This document shows, piece by piece, positions 1-9,561 of a stretch of 33,982 bases of DNA. The notes beneath the pieces are model-generated. The model saw only the letters and a program-made list of their open reading frames with translations. It ran no database searches and was not told the origin of the DNA. Position 1 is the stretch's first letter, and each line of letters opens with the position of its first letter. This DNA comes from Stagonosporopsis chrysanthemi (Eukaryota > Ascomycota > Dothideomycetes > Pleosporales > Didymellaceae), in the NCBI GenBank assembly GCA_022560025.1, contig JAFISE010000259.1, forward strand, positions 1-33,982. The letters run 5' to 3'. Position numbers and translations under genes: made by a program.

Positions 1-709
1 TATTAAAGATATATCTATGTCTTTCTAGTATATTAATAAATTATATCTAATTATACTATTGTTTTTTTATTAATAAATATTTAGTTAAGATTTTTCTTTC
101 TTACTTCTAATATAAGTCTTCTTAGATAGCTAAGCAACTATATACACCTTAGTAGCTACTTTTAATATTTCTAGGCTATATATAAAGATAACACTAGGCT
201 AAACCTTCTTTTTTATACATAATTCCTTCTTAGTAATTACTAGTAATTGCTCTTTAAGCTCTTATATATAGGCTTTAACAAAGATATCTTTAAATTATTT
301 CTTTTTAGCTTCTTTTATAAGCTTCTTTATATACTATACTTAGTATAATTAAAAAAAGTTACTTATAAGCTTAGACTAAGACCTAAACTAATATATTACT
401 AAGTGTTTTAGACTGCTGTAAATCTTAAGACAGAGATACTACTAGTAGAGTATATACCTTTTCTTTAAAATAATCTAATACTACCTTTATATTAGTAGAA
501 ACAAGCTCTAATAGTTTAAATACCTTTTAGCAGTTAATCTTTACAAATAAATTTAAGAACTAGTCTTTAAAGGCTAGTAAGAAGTATTTTTCTTTAATAT
601 AAAAACGTATTAGTATACTAAGTCTTTAATATATTAGAAGTACTAATACTTTAATAGTATAAATTAATCTATATAAAGTAGTAAGGAGATGTATAAATAA
701 TAAGATAAC
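1..709 (-). pseudogene. RIP-degraded C-terminal fragment of a pogo/Fot1-type (DDE_1) transposase
   Basis: Extremely AT-rich. Read on the minus strand from about 620 down to 60, and reading stops as Trp/Gln, the translation has the C-terminal layout of fungal pogo transposases: a segment resembling FLxAFKxxFxxxFxxxNCxxxFxxxxLV, then a stretch resembling the 'SKTPSN' linker, then a Lys/Glu-rich tail toward position 60. No intact frame remains. The catalytic core is missing, because the plus-strand Gypsy copy begins at 710 where it should continue. The left part runs off the window edge. The family call rests on pattern recognition of a heavily mutated protein; orientation is fairly clear. Confidence 0.5.
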
Positions 710-738
710 TATAAGAACAAGCCTAGTTCTTTAAGCTT
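710..738 (+). repeat. Stub of the 5' LTR of Gypsy copy 1
   Basis: The sequence starts TATAAGAACAAGCCTAG, the same start as the full 278-nt LTRs at 4637, 13180 and 21990. After about 28 nt it leaves LTR homology and matches the region just upstream of gag in copy 2 (near 14170), marking a deletion junction near 738. Confidence 0.7.
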
Positions 739-764
739 AGCCTGTATAGCCTTTGTCTAAAGTT

Positions 765-1400
765 ATACCTCTAGATTAGCTAAAGAATACTTAGAACCTT
801 AGTACCTTTCTAATAATAAGACAGATTATTTTTATACTATAGAAGAGATAATTACACTTTTTAAGACATACTTTGTTACTAGGAACAAGCAGGCAGAAAG
901 CTAAGCAGCCTTTAATTAACTCTAAATAGAAAAATTAAAAGCTTTCTCTACTTTTAAGAGCTACTTCCTTAGTGCAGCTGTTAAAGAAAAGGTACTTTAA
1001 TTAGAATAGTTTTAATATATATAGACTAAAATCTTACTAAGTATTTAAGTACTTAATTTAGGCTTTAAGTAGCTATAGTATAATTTTCTCTTTTAAATAG
1101 TAGAACACTTAATTGCTTACAATATAGAAAAAAGAAACAAACCTACTATACTAACTTATACTGTTTTATAACCCTTAAGATTAATAAGAACCTACTAGTT
1201 AGAGTTAAAATAGACTGCTATTATAACAAGTTGATTAGATTACTTTTCTTTTAGCTATCTACTTACTTTGCCTATAGTACTCTTGTACTTTGCTAACTCT
1301 CTAATACACTTATACTTATAAGAGATATAACTTTAGAAGCTTACTACAACTATATAAAGCTAAGATACTTTGCTAACAATTATATAGTACTTTGCGTATA
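765..1400 (+). pseudogene. gag relic of Gypsy copy 1
   Basis: The translation, with stops read through, gives a Ty3-type gag core: a 'KEYLEP-YLxNNKTD' segment, then 'EEIITLFKTYFVTRNKQAE' and 'AFNQL'. A degenerate CCHC zinc knuckle follows around 1335-1385, with Cys positions changed to Tyr as expected from C-to-T/G-to-A mutation. It matches 14205-14830 in copy 2. Gag would form the retrotransposon particle. Many TAG/TAA stops make it non-functional. Confidence 0.7.
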
Positions 1401-1499
1401 CAAAATCAAGGTAGAGTAAAAAGACTTTGTTAATATTAAAAAAGACTTTAACAAGATTAATATAATTTCTATAGGAAACAGTCTTACTTAGAAGAACTA

Positions 1500-4400
1500 T
1501 TCTACCTAAGCCTAAACTAATATAATCTATCTAACTTCTTATTATCTTATTTATTTAGCAGACCTTGTTTCCTTACTTATACTGTCTTCTACAAATAAGA
1601 GCTTAGTGTCTAACTGTGCTTATTAGTTAATACTAGTGCCTAGGAGTTTTTGTTTTTAAATCCTAATATTGTATATTCTATTTCTACTTCTTTCTATAAA
1701 CTTACCTAATAACTACCCTTCTTAGTCTATATTAAGGGGTTCTAGAATTAAATTACCCCTTCTATAACTTAGTATAAATAGTTATATCTTATAGTTAATA
1801 GATAAAAAGTATACAACTACTTGCTTATTATTATAGACCTTATATTACAAGATTAAATTATTAGTATTAAGTAGTTAAAGTGTTTTAAGCAATAACTTAA
1901 TACAGATAGGTCTTAGTTAATATAGCCTGCTAAATACTCTTTATTATGCAATCCTGCGCTGCTTTAATTAATAACTTTGCAACAACCTTTTATAAAAGGC
2001 AAAGCTTGACAGAATATACAGTAAGAAGATACTCTATAGGAACAAGAAAAGTATTAGAAACAACGCAGCCTTAGTACTACTATTTAATATATAAAAAGTA
2101 TATTAAGGTTGCCTAAGTTTTGTTTATAACTTCTACTACTACCTAACTAAGTACTAAACTCTCTTGTTACTACTTTAACAAAGGTTGCTACTATTACTAT
2201 GCTCTTAGCTAATGCTTTCTACTTCTTAATAAAGAAACTGCAGAACAAGTTCTTTATAACTAATCTATACAAAATTAATTATATTATAGAAGAGAAGTAT
2301 TACTAAGATAACTCTAAAAACGCCTAACTAATTTAGAAACACTTACTAGCCTAGTATTTATAGTATACTAATATATTTAGTAAAGTAGAAGCTAAAAGCC
2401 TTTTAAAATACTACTCTTATAACTATAAGATTGTTTTAAAAAGACTCTTGCTAAATTATTACTATTTTTTAATATAAATAGAACCTAGAAGAACCTAAAG
2501 ATACTAAGAAGTTTATATAAGAATAGCTACGCTATAGTTATATTAAACGCAGCTTAAGCCTATTTATATTACTTACACTGTGTATATAAAAACTAAATAC
2601 AAGCCTATATATCTATATAGACTATTATACGTTAAATAATCTAACTTAGAAGGACTACTATCTAATACTATGTATAGACAAGCTACTTGCCTAACTATCT
2701 AAGGCAAAGATATTTGCTAAGTTTAATATCTAATTAGCTTTTAGCTAAATCTTTATAAATTCTGCCTCTAAGAAGTATACTATATTCTAGACGCGTTATA
2801 GTATATATAAGTATAAGGTCTTACTATTTAGTTTGTACAATAGCTCTACTATATACTAACGCTATATAAACAATATTTTTCTTAACTACTTAGATAACTT
2901 CTATATTACTTACTTAGATAACATCTTTATCTACTCTAAAAATACTTAGACTTACTAGACATATATTAAAAAAGTTCTATAACGTCTTTGCTTTATAGAC
3001 TTATAGGTTAATATAAAGAAAAGTAAATTCTGTATAACTTGCACTTAGTAACTTAGATATATACTTATAAACAAAGGTATTAAGGTTAATCCTAAGAAGA
3101 AATAGGTTTTAACAGATTAAAAGCTACTAACAACTGTTAAAGGTGTAAAATTATTCTTAAGCTTTACTAGTTTCTATTATTAATTTGTCTCTAAACTTTC
3201 TAGAGTAGCTAAACTTCTAATTATACTATAAAGCTTAGTAAACGCGTTTGTATAGACGCTAGATTGCTAAGATAGCTTTAAAAGACTTAGAGAGAGCTTA
3301 CTAGCTATCTTAATACTATGCTACTTTAACCTAGACTACAAAACTAAGCTAGAGACAGACACATCTAATAAAGTAGTTGTAGAAGTTATATCTTAGAAAC
3401 ATCCTAATAGATGCTAGTATCTTATAGTGTTCTTTAGCTAATTGCTATCTAGTTTAGAATTCAACTAGAAAATCTATAATAAAGAACTTATTGCTATTCT
3501 TTAAGTATTTAACAAGTAGCAAGCAGAACTAATATCTATACTAAATTAGATCTGTGTTTACTCTTACTACTGTTCTCTAGAATATTTTATAACTACTAAA
3601 GTCTTAAATAACCTAACAAGCTAAGTAGGCAGAGGTACTTTCTCTATTTAACTTCTAAATTAAGTATACCCTAGAGAAGAATAATAAGAGGGCTAATATT
3701 CTTAGTTAAAGAGAGTAAGACTTAGCTAGCCTTAAGTTAGCTTAGGAATATAATTGCTCCTAGGTAATATTAGGTCTCTAACAACTTTAGAACTATATTA
3801 ACTCTAATTTTACGTTATTCTATCTGTTGTATTTCTTAGTATACGTTATCTGTACCTTGTAGTTAGAGATAGAGTTAGACTTCTTAAAACAAAATAAAGC
3901 TATACTACAATATAACTGCTAGGCCTTTAAAAAAAAGTGTAAATCTCTAGCTATTAGTTATTAAATCTATAATAGTCTACTTTTATATTAAGATTAGTTG
4001 TATATAGCCTTAGACTTTTTATTATATACGTGTCTTATGTAAGAAGCTTGTAACTAAGTATCTACTACTTACCTAAGCGTAAAGAAAACCTACTAGCTAC
4101 TATTCTAACAAGATTACTAGCAGTGTATAATAGCAAGCTGTAAACAATATATAAGAAACTGTATTATTTATTGCTATAGTTATCTAAAATAAACTTAACT
4201 TTATAAGTACTTGTATTTACTACCTATCTCTAATAAACCTAAATAGTACTTGTATATAGATTTTAAAGATTTTCTAAAGGACAAAGCTAGATACAACTAG
4301 ATACTTGTTATTATTAACTATTTAACAAAACAAGCAATTACTATTCTATACTATAAGACAATAACTATATAAGAGATAGTATTTTAATTTATCTAATTAG

Positions 4401-5335
4401 TTTATTACTTTAGCTATACTCTAGAGTTAATAGTATTTAATTGTAGACTCTAGTTTCTATCCTGTTTCTAGTCTAAGTTCTATTTAATTATTAGTATTAA
4501 AGTTTAACTTTCTACTACTTATAATAAAGAAACTAACAGCTAAACAAAGATTATAAACAAGTATATTAACTAAAGGCAATAACTGTTTATAATATACTAT
4601 TAAGATAACTAGTTTAAACTACTACTACTTGTTAACTATAAGAACAAGCCTAGTTATTTAAGCCTACCTTTTACTGCCTAACAACTACTTAACTTAGATC
4701 TATCTTCTAACTGCTCTTTAGTACAGTTATCTCTAAGCTTCTAGGTATAAGAAGAGAAGTCTCTATAGAGTTTAGATAGATAGTTTTAAAGTATCCTTTT
4801 ATACAAGACCTATAAGAATAAAGATCTAGTCTTGTAGTTTATCTTAGTGCTTTTATATACCTTATAGTAGATACCTATGCGATTTAGACCTTTCTAGTAT
4901 CTTACGTTGTTACATTAACTATACACAGCTTACTTTACTTTATTCTAGTCTTAGAATAACTCTCTATTAAGTACTGTTTAGAAGTAAACTAAGATAGAAC
5001 TAGAAATAGAATAGATCTAATACAGATATAACTTCTTATAACAACCTAAACTACTAAGACGTGCTTGCTTTAGCAACCTGTATACACTAAGCTTAGAAAG
5101 TAGTAAAAGAATATATAAAAAAGATATAGTTCTAGATAAAAGTTATAAAAGACAGGTACTATAGTCTAGTTAACTAGGTAGTAGGTAATAAGATATACTT
5201 GTTAACTAAGAACTTAGCTATAGATTAACCTAGCTAAAAGCTATCTAACCTACAAGAAAGTCTTATCTAGGTTTTTAAGTAGATTAGTTATTTATAGAGT
5301 TTAAAACTTTCTTCTAGTTTACAAATTTATAATAT
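1500..5335 (+). pseudogene. pol relic of Gypsy copy 1 (protease, RT, RNase H, integrase, chromodomain)
   Basis: Domains in order, all interrupted: protease-like region about 1550-1900; reverse transcriptase about 2480-3060, with a 'YLDN-IFIYS' block near 2910 corresponding to the catalytic YLDD; RNase H about 3340-3720; integrase about 4040-5000, split by the solo LTR at 4637-4914; chromodomain-like 'SWKL' segment about 5220-5330. Protein order RT-RNaseH-IN identifies Ty3/Gypsy rather than Ty1/Copia. Stops are almost all TAG or TAA at positions where copy 2 or the family has Trp or Gln. It is collinear with copy 2, with no large indel besides the solo LTR. Confidence 0.75.
4637..4914 (+). repeat. 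Solo LTR nested in the integrase of Gypsy copy 1
   Basis: This 278-nt LTR starts TATAAGAACAAGCC and ends GTTGTTACA. It is flanked by a perfect 5-bp target duplication, TTAAC at 4632-4636 and 4915-4919. The matching integrase site in copy 2 (near 18066, ttattaactatgcac) is uninterrupted, giving a clean empty site. A lone LTR with a target duplication is the expected product of LTR-LTR recombination after insertion of a full element. The terminal TG appears as TA, as RIP would make it. Confidence 0.9.
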
Positions 5336-5771
5336 CTTTACCTTAGATATACTCTGTAAAGACGTAGCAGACTCTTTACTTAGATAAGAAGCTTTAAAAC
5401 TCTTAGGTATCTTAATTTAAGAAGTTAAGAAATAGGAAGTGTATAAGATACTAGTAAGTAAACTCTTCTAACAATGTTTAAAGTATTATATAAGCTAAGT
5501 AAAATACAACTTTAACTCTACCTAGGACTTAGTAGAAAACTTTAAGAATACTCTTTACAAGTTAAGAGTATTTTATGATAATTATCTATAATTACTAGGT
5601 CTTTTAAAGTAGTTACTAAATTAGCTTAAGTTATAAGAAGAAAATAGCTAGTAATAGTTTAAGTAAGTATATTATAAATTTAAAAGATAAAGAAAATCTA
5701 GACTACTCTAAACCTTTACTAATCTAGCTAAGTAATAAAAGAAAATTTCTACTCTACTGTATATATAGTAA

Positions 5772-6720
5772 TTAAGCTAGAGCCTTACTAGTATTACTTA
5801 TTTCTTCTTTAGTATCTACTATAAGAGTATCTAAAGAAAGCTAAGCCTTTTTAGGTATAGTTTTCTTAAAACTCTTACTCTAGGTACTCTGCTAAAGAGC
5901 CTTAGGTACTAGCAGAGATACTACTACTTGTCTTAGCTCTTTTACTTTATCTTACAGCAATCTTTCTTACTTAGTAAGGTTCTAGATTACTTCTACTAAG
6001 GCTTAGTTAGACACAGGCTGTACGTAGTACTAGTAAAGTAATATATTAGCAGCAGACACCTTTTTAAACTGTACAGTTACTACTTATACAACACTTACTA
6101 AGGTACAAGTAGACTAACAAAGGCTACTCTAAGCAGCTTTATAAATAGTAGCTATAGCTACTACTTCTAGCTCTCTAAGCTCTTTTTAATTCTTTACTAT
6201 ACTATCTTCTTATATAATAATATTGCTTTAAAACGTCTTTTACTTAGGTTTAATATAAATTAGTATCTATTTTAGAATTTAGCTTAGAAATTATTAATAA
6301 GGTAGTAGTAAAATTAAATAAGATAATACTTCTTATTCTAAAGTATATAATTAGCACACTTTAATAACAACGCCTTATAGAAGATATACTGTACTTTATA
6401 GTCTTGCAAGAAGAGTCTAATTAAATAAAGGCAGATAACCTAATAAGCTATTATAAGAGTGCTAAGAGAGATAAGTATTAGCTTAGTAACTAAAAAACAA
6501 GCCTAGTAATAGTTAGCAGCAATTAGATAGAGTTATTTAAAGTATTTATAGCAAGAATTAGTATCTATCAAAGAATACAAATTAGTAAAGTATATATTAT
6601 CTACTTAAAAAGCACGCTGTAAGTAATTTAACCTAATTAAAAAGTAGATTAAATGTATTTTTATAGTTACTACAACTTTAATACAAGCTACTTTGTTATA
6701 GCATAGGCTTTTATAATAGC
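5772..6720 (-). pseudogene. Antisense accessory ORF relic in Gypsy copy 1 (Cys-rich plus coiled coil)
   Basis: This is the minus-strand counterpart of the better preserved relic at 20781-21740. The C-terminal heptad-rich part is readable (for example DKVKELRQVVVSL) and ends at a stop at 5772-5774 after 'SKALA', the same ending as in copy 2. The Cys-rich part lies around 6590-6710. It lies between pol and the 3' LTR, opposite to pol. Function is unknown. Confidence 0.5.
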
Positions 6721-6981
6721 TATAAGCCTAGTAACAATCTAATTAACTTAGTTATTATTACTAGAGAGCTTGCCTAGCATAGATAAGTACAGAGTAGCTA
6801 ATATAAGTTGTGTAGTAAAACCTAAATAGAAGTTAATAATAGTAAAAAAAGACTATAGTCTTAAAATAGATAAGAGTTAGATATATTTTATACCTTTTTA
6901 AAGTTTAAACCTTTATAGTATAAGGATTTTCTTTACAATTTTGCAGAATTAGAGACAATCTGCCTATAAAGAAGAAAGTAA

Positions 6982-7260
6982 TATAAAAACAAGCCTAGTT
7001 CTTTTAAGCTTACTTTATACTACCTAACAACTACTTAACTTAGGTTTGTCTTCTAACTACTTCTTAGTATAGTCTTCCCTAAGCTTCTAGGTATAAGAAA
7101 AGAAGTCTCTACAGAGTTTAGATAGATAGTTTTAAAGTATCCTTTTGTACAAGACCTATAAGAATAGAAATCTAGTCTTGCAGTTTATCTTAGTACTTTT
7201 ATATACTTTATAGCAGATACTTATACCTTTTAGACGCTTCTAGCATCTTGTGTTGTTATA
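6982..7260 (+). repeat. 3' LTR of Gypsy copy 1
   Basis: A 279-nt block starting TATAAAAACAAGCC and ending GTTGTTATA, homologous along its length to the LTRs at 4637, 13180 and 21990. A purine-rich tract (aaagaagaaag, about 6969-6979) immediately precedes it and fits a polypurine tract. The one-base length difference is an extra T near 7002. Confidence 0.9.
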
Positions 7261-7293
7261 TGCTGTAGTATAGGCTTTAAGCGCAGTTTCTTA

Positions 7294-7742
7294 ATCTATA
7301 CTAGGCTAGCAAGCTAGGTACCCCTGTGTACTTAGAGTCTCTAACTTTAGATAGGTACAACTCTTTAAATATTCAAGATACAGCTTTGTAATATATTACA
7401 CGATAGAATGCACTAAGTTAGAGCTCTTAAACGAGCTACTGCTTGCCTAAGTTGGACTAGCTTTGGCTTAGATATATTGCTTAGAACCTATAAAGAGTTT
7501 GTAGACCCTAGAGTTAGGTAAAGTAGAGGTAGTACAAAATATCTAGCTATTCTAGGCGATATAACTAAGCTAATACTAATCTAAAATAGGCAAGCAGTAG
7601 CTTGTTTAAGAGCTCTAGCTTAGCGCATTCTATTATGTAATATATTACAAAGCTGTATCTTGAATATTCAAAGAGTTATACCTATCTAAAGTTAGAGACT
7701 CTAAGTACACAGAGGTACCTAGCTCGCCAGCCTAATCTATAC
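7294..7742. mobile_element. Hairpin MITE with 8-bp target duplication
   Basis: The element body is 7302-7734 (433 bp). Its two arms, about 7302-7490 and 7545-7734, are imperfect inverted repeats over roughly 190 bp. They begin taggctagcaagctaggta on the left, and read taggctggcgagctaggta on the reverse strand of the right end. The differences seen at the ends are transitions, consistent with RIP after insertion. ATCTATAC is duplicated directly at 7294-7301 and 7735-7742. An 8-bp duplication suggests a hAT-type transposase; because TA at the element edge is also repeated, 10-12 bp (MULE-like) cannot be excluded. There is no coding capacity. Confidence 0.85.
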
Positions 7743-8061
7743 TATTGTTAACTTACTGTGTTAAGAGTAAATACGCATTTTAAGTATTTCTGTGCACAAG
7801 ATAAAAACATGCACAGGGTGCACAGAGACTGTATGTAAATCATTATGCTGTGTAATGCTAAACTGCATAGCACGAAAAAGCTATGAGCCTAACTTTGCAA
7901 GAAAGCGCATTTGTGATAAAACTATTGCGCTAATGCTTGGTGCTACATGACCATCCTCTGCGGCAAGATACTGATGCAAGTAGAGATTCTAGCGTACTGA
8001 GCTTACATCCAGCAAGATGAAATGCTACAGTGTTGGTTTTCACTGAGCTAGGTATCCCCTG
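7743..8061. other. Intergenic DNA between the MITE and the dehydrogenase 3' end
   Basis: Base composition changes here from AT-rich to balanced. Short gtgcac/tgcaca motifs recur near 7792-7825. No ORF, RNA gene or clear terminator is recognisable; the 3' UTR of the dehydrogenase must lie in the right part. Confidence 0.5.
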
Positions 8062-8965
8062 TCACCAGTCAGCATGCTGTAAACCCTCGTTCCAAGGTTC
8101 TACGATAACATACCCATCCAGCACTAGTGACTGTCCAAACATGTAGCTACTCATGGGGCCGGCCAAGAAACAAACTGCATCAGCAACTTCCTCAGGCTGC
8201 CCCAATCGGTTCGCAGGCACACGTTCGCGCACAAGGTGCTCCACCAAGGCCTTAGTTTGCTCTGAAGATTCGATGAGAGGGGATGCAATATAACCAGGGC
8301 ACAGCGCGTTGATACGGATCTGCTGCGGTGCGTACAGTACACCCTCAGAGCGTGTCAAGCCAAGCACGGCGTGTCGCCCTGCCACATAAGCGCCAGCAGC
8401 AATTTGGGGTGGCGATGCAGCGAAGGCATGTACCGAACAGACATGCACGATACTGCCACGCCCATAGCGTACATGGCGTGGGTCTTGCCGCAACATCTGG
8501 CGTAGCTCGGCTCGATGCCAAAGCCATACGCTCGTCACGTGCTCCTTGAGGTGAGCTTCGAACGCCGGAGGCGCCGTGTCGGGACTACCGCCCATTGGCC
8601 CACCGAACCCAGTATTGTTGATGGCAAAGTCTATACGCCCAAAACGCGACACTGCTTGCTGGACAGCAGCCTCCACGGTCTCCGCAGAGTTGCAAACGCT
8701 GGATATGGCAAGCACGTCGTTTACATTGTGCTGCAATGCCAGCGCTTGCGTTGTCTCCTGCAGCCCTGCTTCATTGGTATCAATAAGGACCAATTGCCGG
8801 ACGCCGTGCCCGGCCAATGAGTATGCGGCGCTCTGACCGAAGCCTACGACACATTGTTAGTTTTTTTTTCGCTCTCTATACATCTTCGTGCACGCAATGA
8901 TTATACAAAGAAAAGTAATAGTTACCAGATCCCGCTTCTGTAATTAGAGCTACTCCCGAAAGCAT
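8062..8965 (-). CDS. Short-chain dehydrogenase/reductase (SDR), two exons, divergent active site
   Basis: A 273-residue classical-SDR-length protein. Exon 1 is 8965-8926 and exon 2 is 8843-8062. The 82-nt intron has donor GTAACT, branch-like CTAAC and acceptor GTAG. Start at ATG 8965: an in-frame TAA lies close upstream and the spliced protein supplies the N-terminal beta strand. Visible SDR motifs: Rossmann loop TEAGSGFG (residues 9-16), acidic LIDTN (33-37), INNTG (88-92), Ser150, Tyr166, GLTR (175-178), and PG after strand 6 (196-197). Oddities: the first Gly of TGxxxGxG is Glu10, the usual catalytic Lys of YxxxK is Arg170 (YVAGR), the usual structural Asn is His115, and Ser150 is 16 rather than about 13 residues before Tyr. 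The frame is open, so it is either a divergent paralogue or an enzyme losing activity. Substrate unknown; expected soluble. Confidence 0.85.
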
Positions 8966-9083
8966 TTTTGTAATGGAATCTTCGAATGCCTTGTCTTACG
9001 AATTCCAACACCGTTTTATAATCGTCTTGTGCTGTTATCGGGGCATTTCGAGTGAGCAGGCTCAAAACATACCGAGTAACGTA
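8966..9083 (-). promoter_or_regulatory. Shortened upstream region of the SDR gene
   Basis: Only 118 bp separate the SDR start codon from the TA at 9082-9083, where a pogo-type terminus begins. Any promoter elements farther out would now be transposon sequence. No clear TATA or CCAAT box was seen in this stretch. Confidence 0.4.
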
Positions 9084-9557
9084 GGTGTAGGGCGAGCGGA
9101 CCACCAGGGCGAGCGGATCACCAGGACGAGCGGGCTACTTTTGCCAAGACTGCACTAAATCTTACTCTGTTATAGCCTAAAACACTACAAACTAGCACTA
9201 CACAAAGTACAACAAGCTATAATATTACTAAGAGATCTCTGTTATATTATTATTTTATATTTATATATTATACTTACTTTCTCTTTACTATCTAGAATAT
9301 TATTAAGATAGTTTACCTTCTTTAATAAGCTGCTAGTTCTTCTTTCTTTTTCTATTACTATATGCTTTAAACTTCTTTGAAATCATTGTCTACTAGCTCT
9401 TTTTAACTATAAAGTATTTCTTTACTAAAGTATATATTTTTAGATATAGTTTATATTATAAAGTTACTTTAGTAAGAGCTTAAAGCTTATAGATTTATCT
9501 CTATATATAAGCTAGTAGAAAAAGTTATAGTACTATATCTAAGATTAAAATTATATA
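9084..9557 (-). mobile_element. End fragment of a Fot1/pogo-type element with an unmutated terminus
   Basis: The element end starts directly after TA (9082-9083). The first 75 bp keep high GC and contain 17-bp tandem repeats; from about 9160 the sequence becomes strongly AT-rich. The inner part, read on the minus strand, matches the 3' coding end of the Fot1-like element at 22273-22570, including a shared segment encoding KKFxAYSNxKK. Only about 470 bp of the element is present, so it is a truncated terminal fragment. Confidence 0.65.
9091..9141. repeat. 17-bp subterminal tandem repeats, not RIP-mutated
   Basis: Two near-identical 17-mers, ggcgagcggaccaccag (9091-9107) and ggcgagcggatcaccag (9108-9124), are followed by a third, divergent unit gacgagcgggctacttt (9125-9141). 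They lie 7 bp inside the TA-flanked element end, the position expected for transposase-binding repeats. Confidence 0.85.
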
Positions 9558-9561
9558 TAAC

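Larger units (their letters stand above)
710..7260 (+). mobile_element. Ty3/Gypsy LTR retrotransposon, copy 1 (RIP-degraded, 5' deleted)
   Basis: Plus-strand order is gag, CCHC knuckle, protease region, reverse transcriptase, RNase H, integrase, chromodomain-like segment, an antisense ORF relic, and a 279-nt 3' LTR ending at 7260. It is collinear with copy 2 (13180-22267), which makes many otherwise unreadable parts identifiable. Only about the first 28 nt of the 5' LTR remain (710-738) before the sequence jumps into the pre-gag leader, so roughly 1 kb of LTR plus leader is deleted relative to copy 2. A solo LTR is nested at 4637-4914. The 5 bp before 710 (ataac) and after 7260 (tgctg) do not match, so this is not a simple intact insertion. 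All frames are destroyed by TAG/TAA. Confidence 0.85.

Noticed and set aside
8062..8817. SDR start at a TTG at 8817
   Set aside because: A fungal gene would not normally start at TTG; a consensus 82-nt intron joins an upstream ATG exon (8965) that supplies the missing Rossmann strand.
8328..8836. Plus-strand ORFs over the SDR gene
   Set aside because: They are antisense shadows of a gene with clear SDR motifs on the minus strand.
9084..9141. CRISPR-like short repeats
   Set aside because: Adjacent 17-bp units with no spacers at a transposon end; the organism is a fungus.
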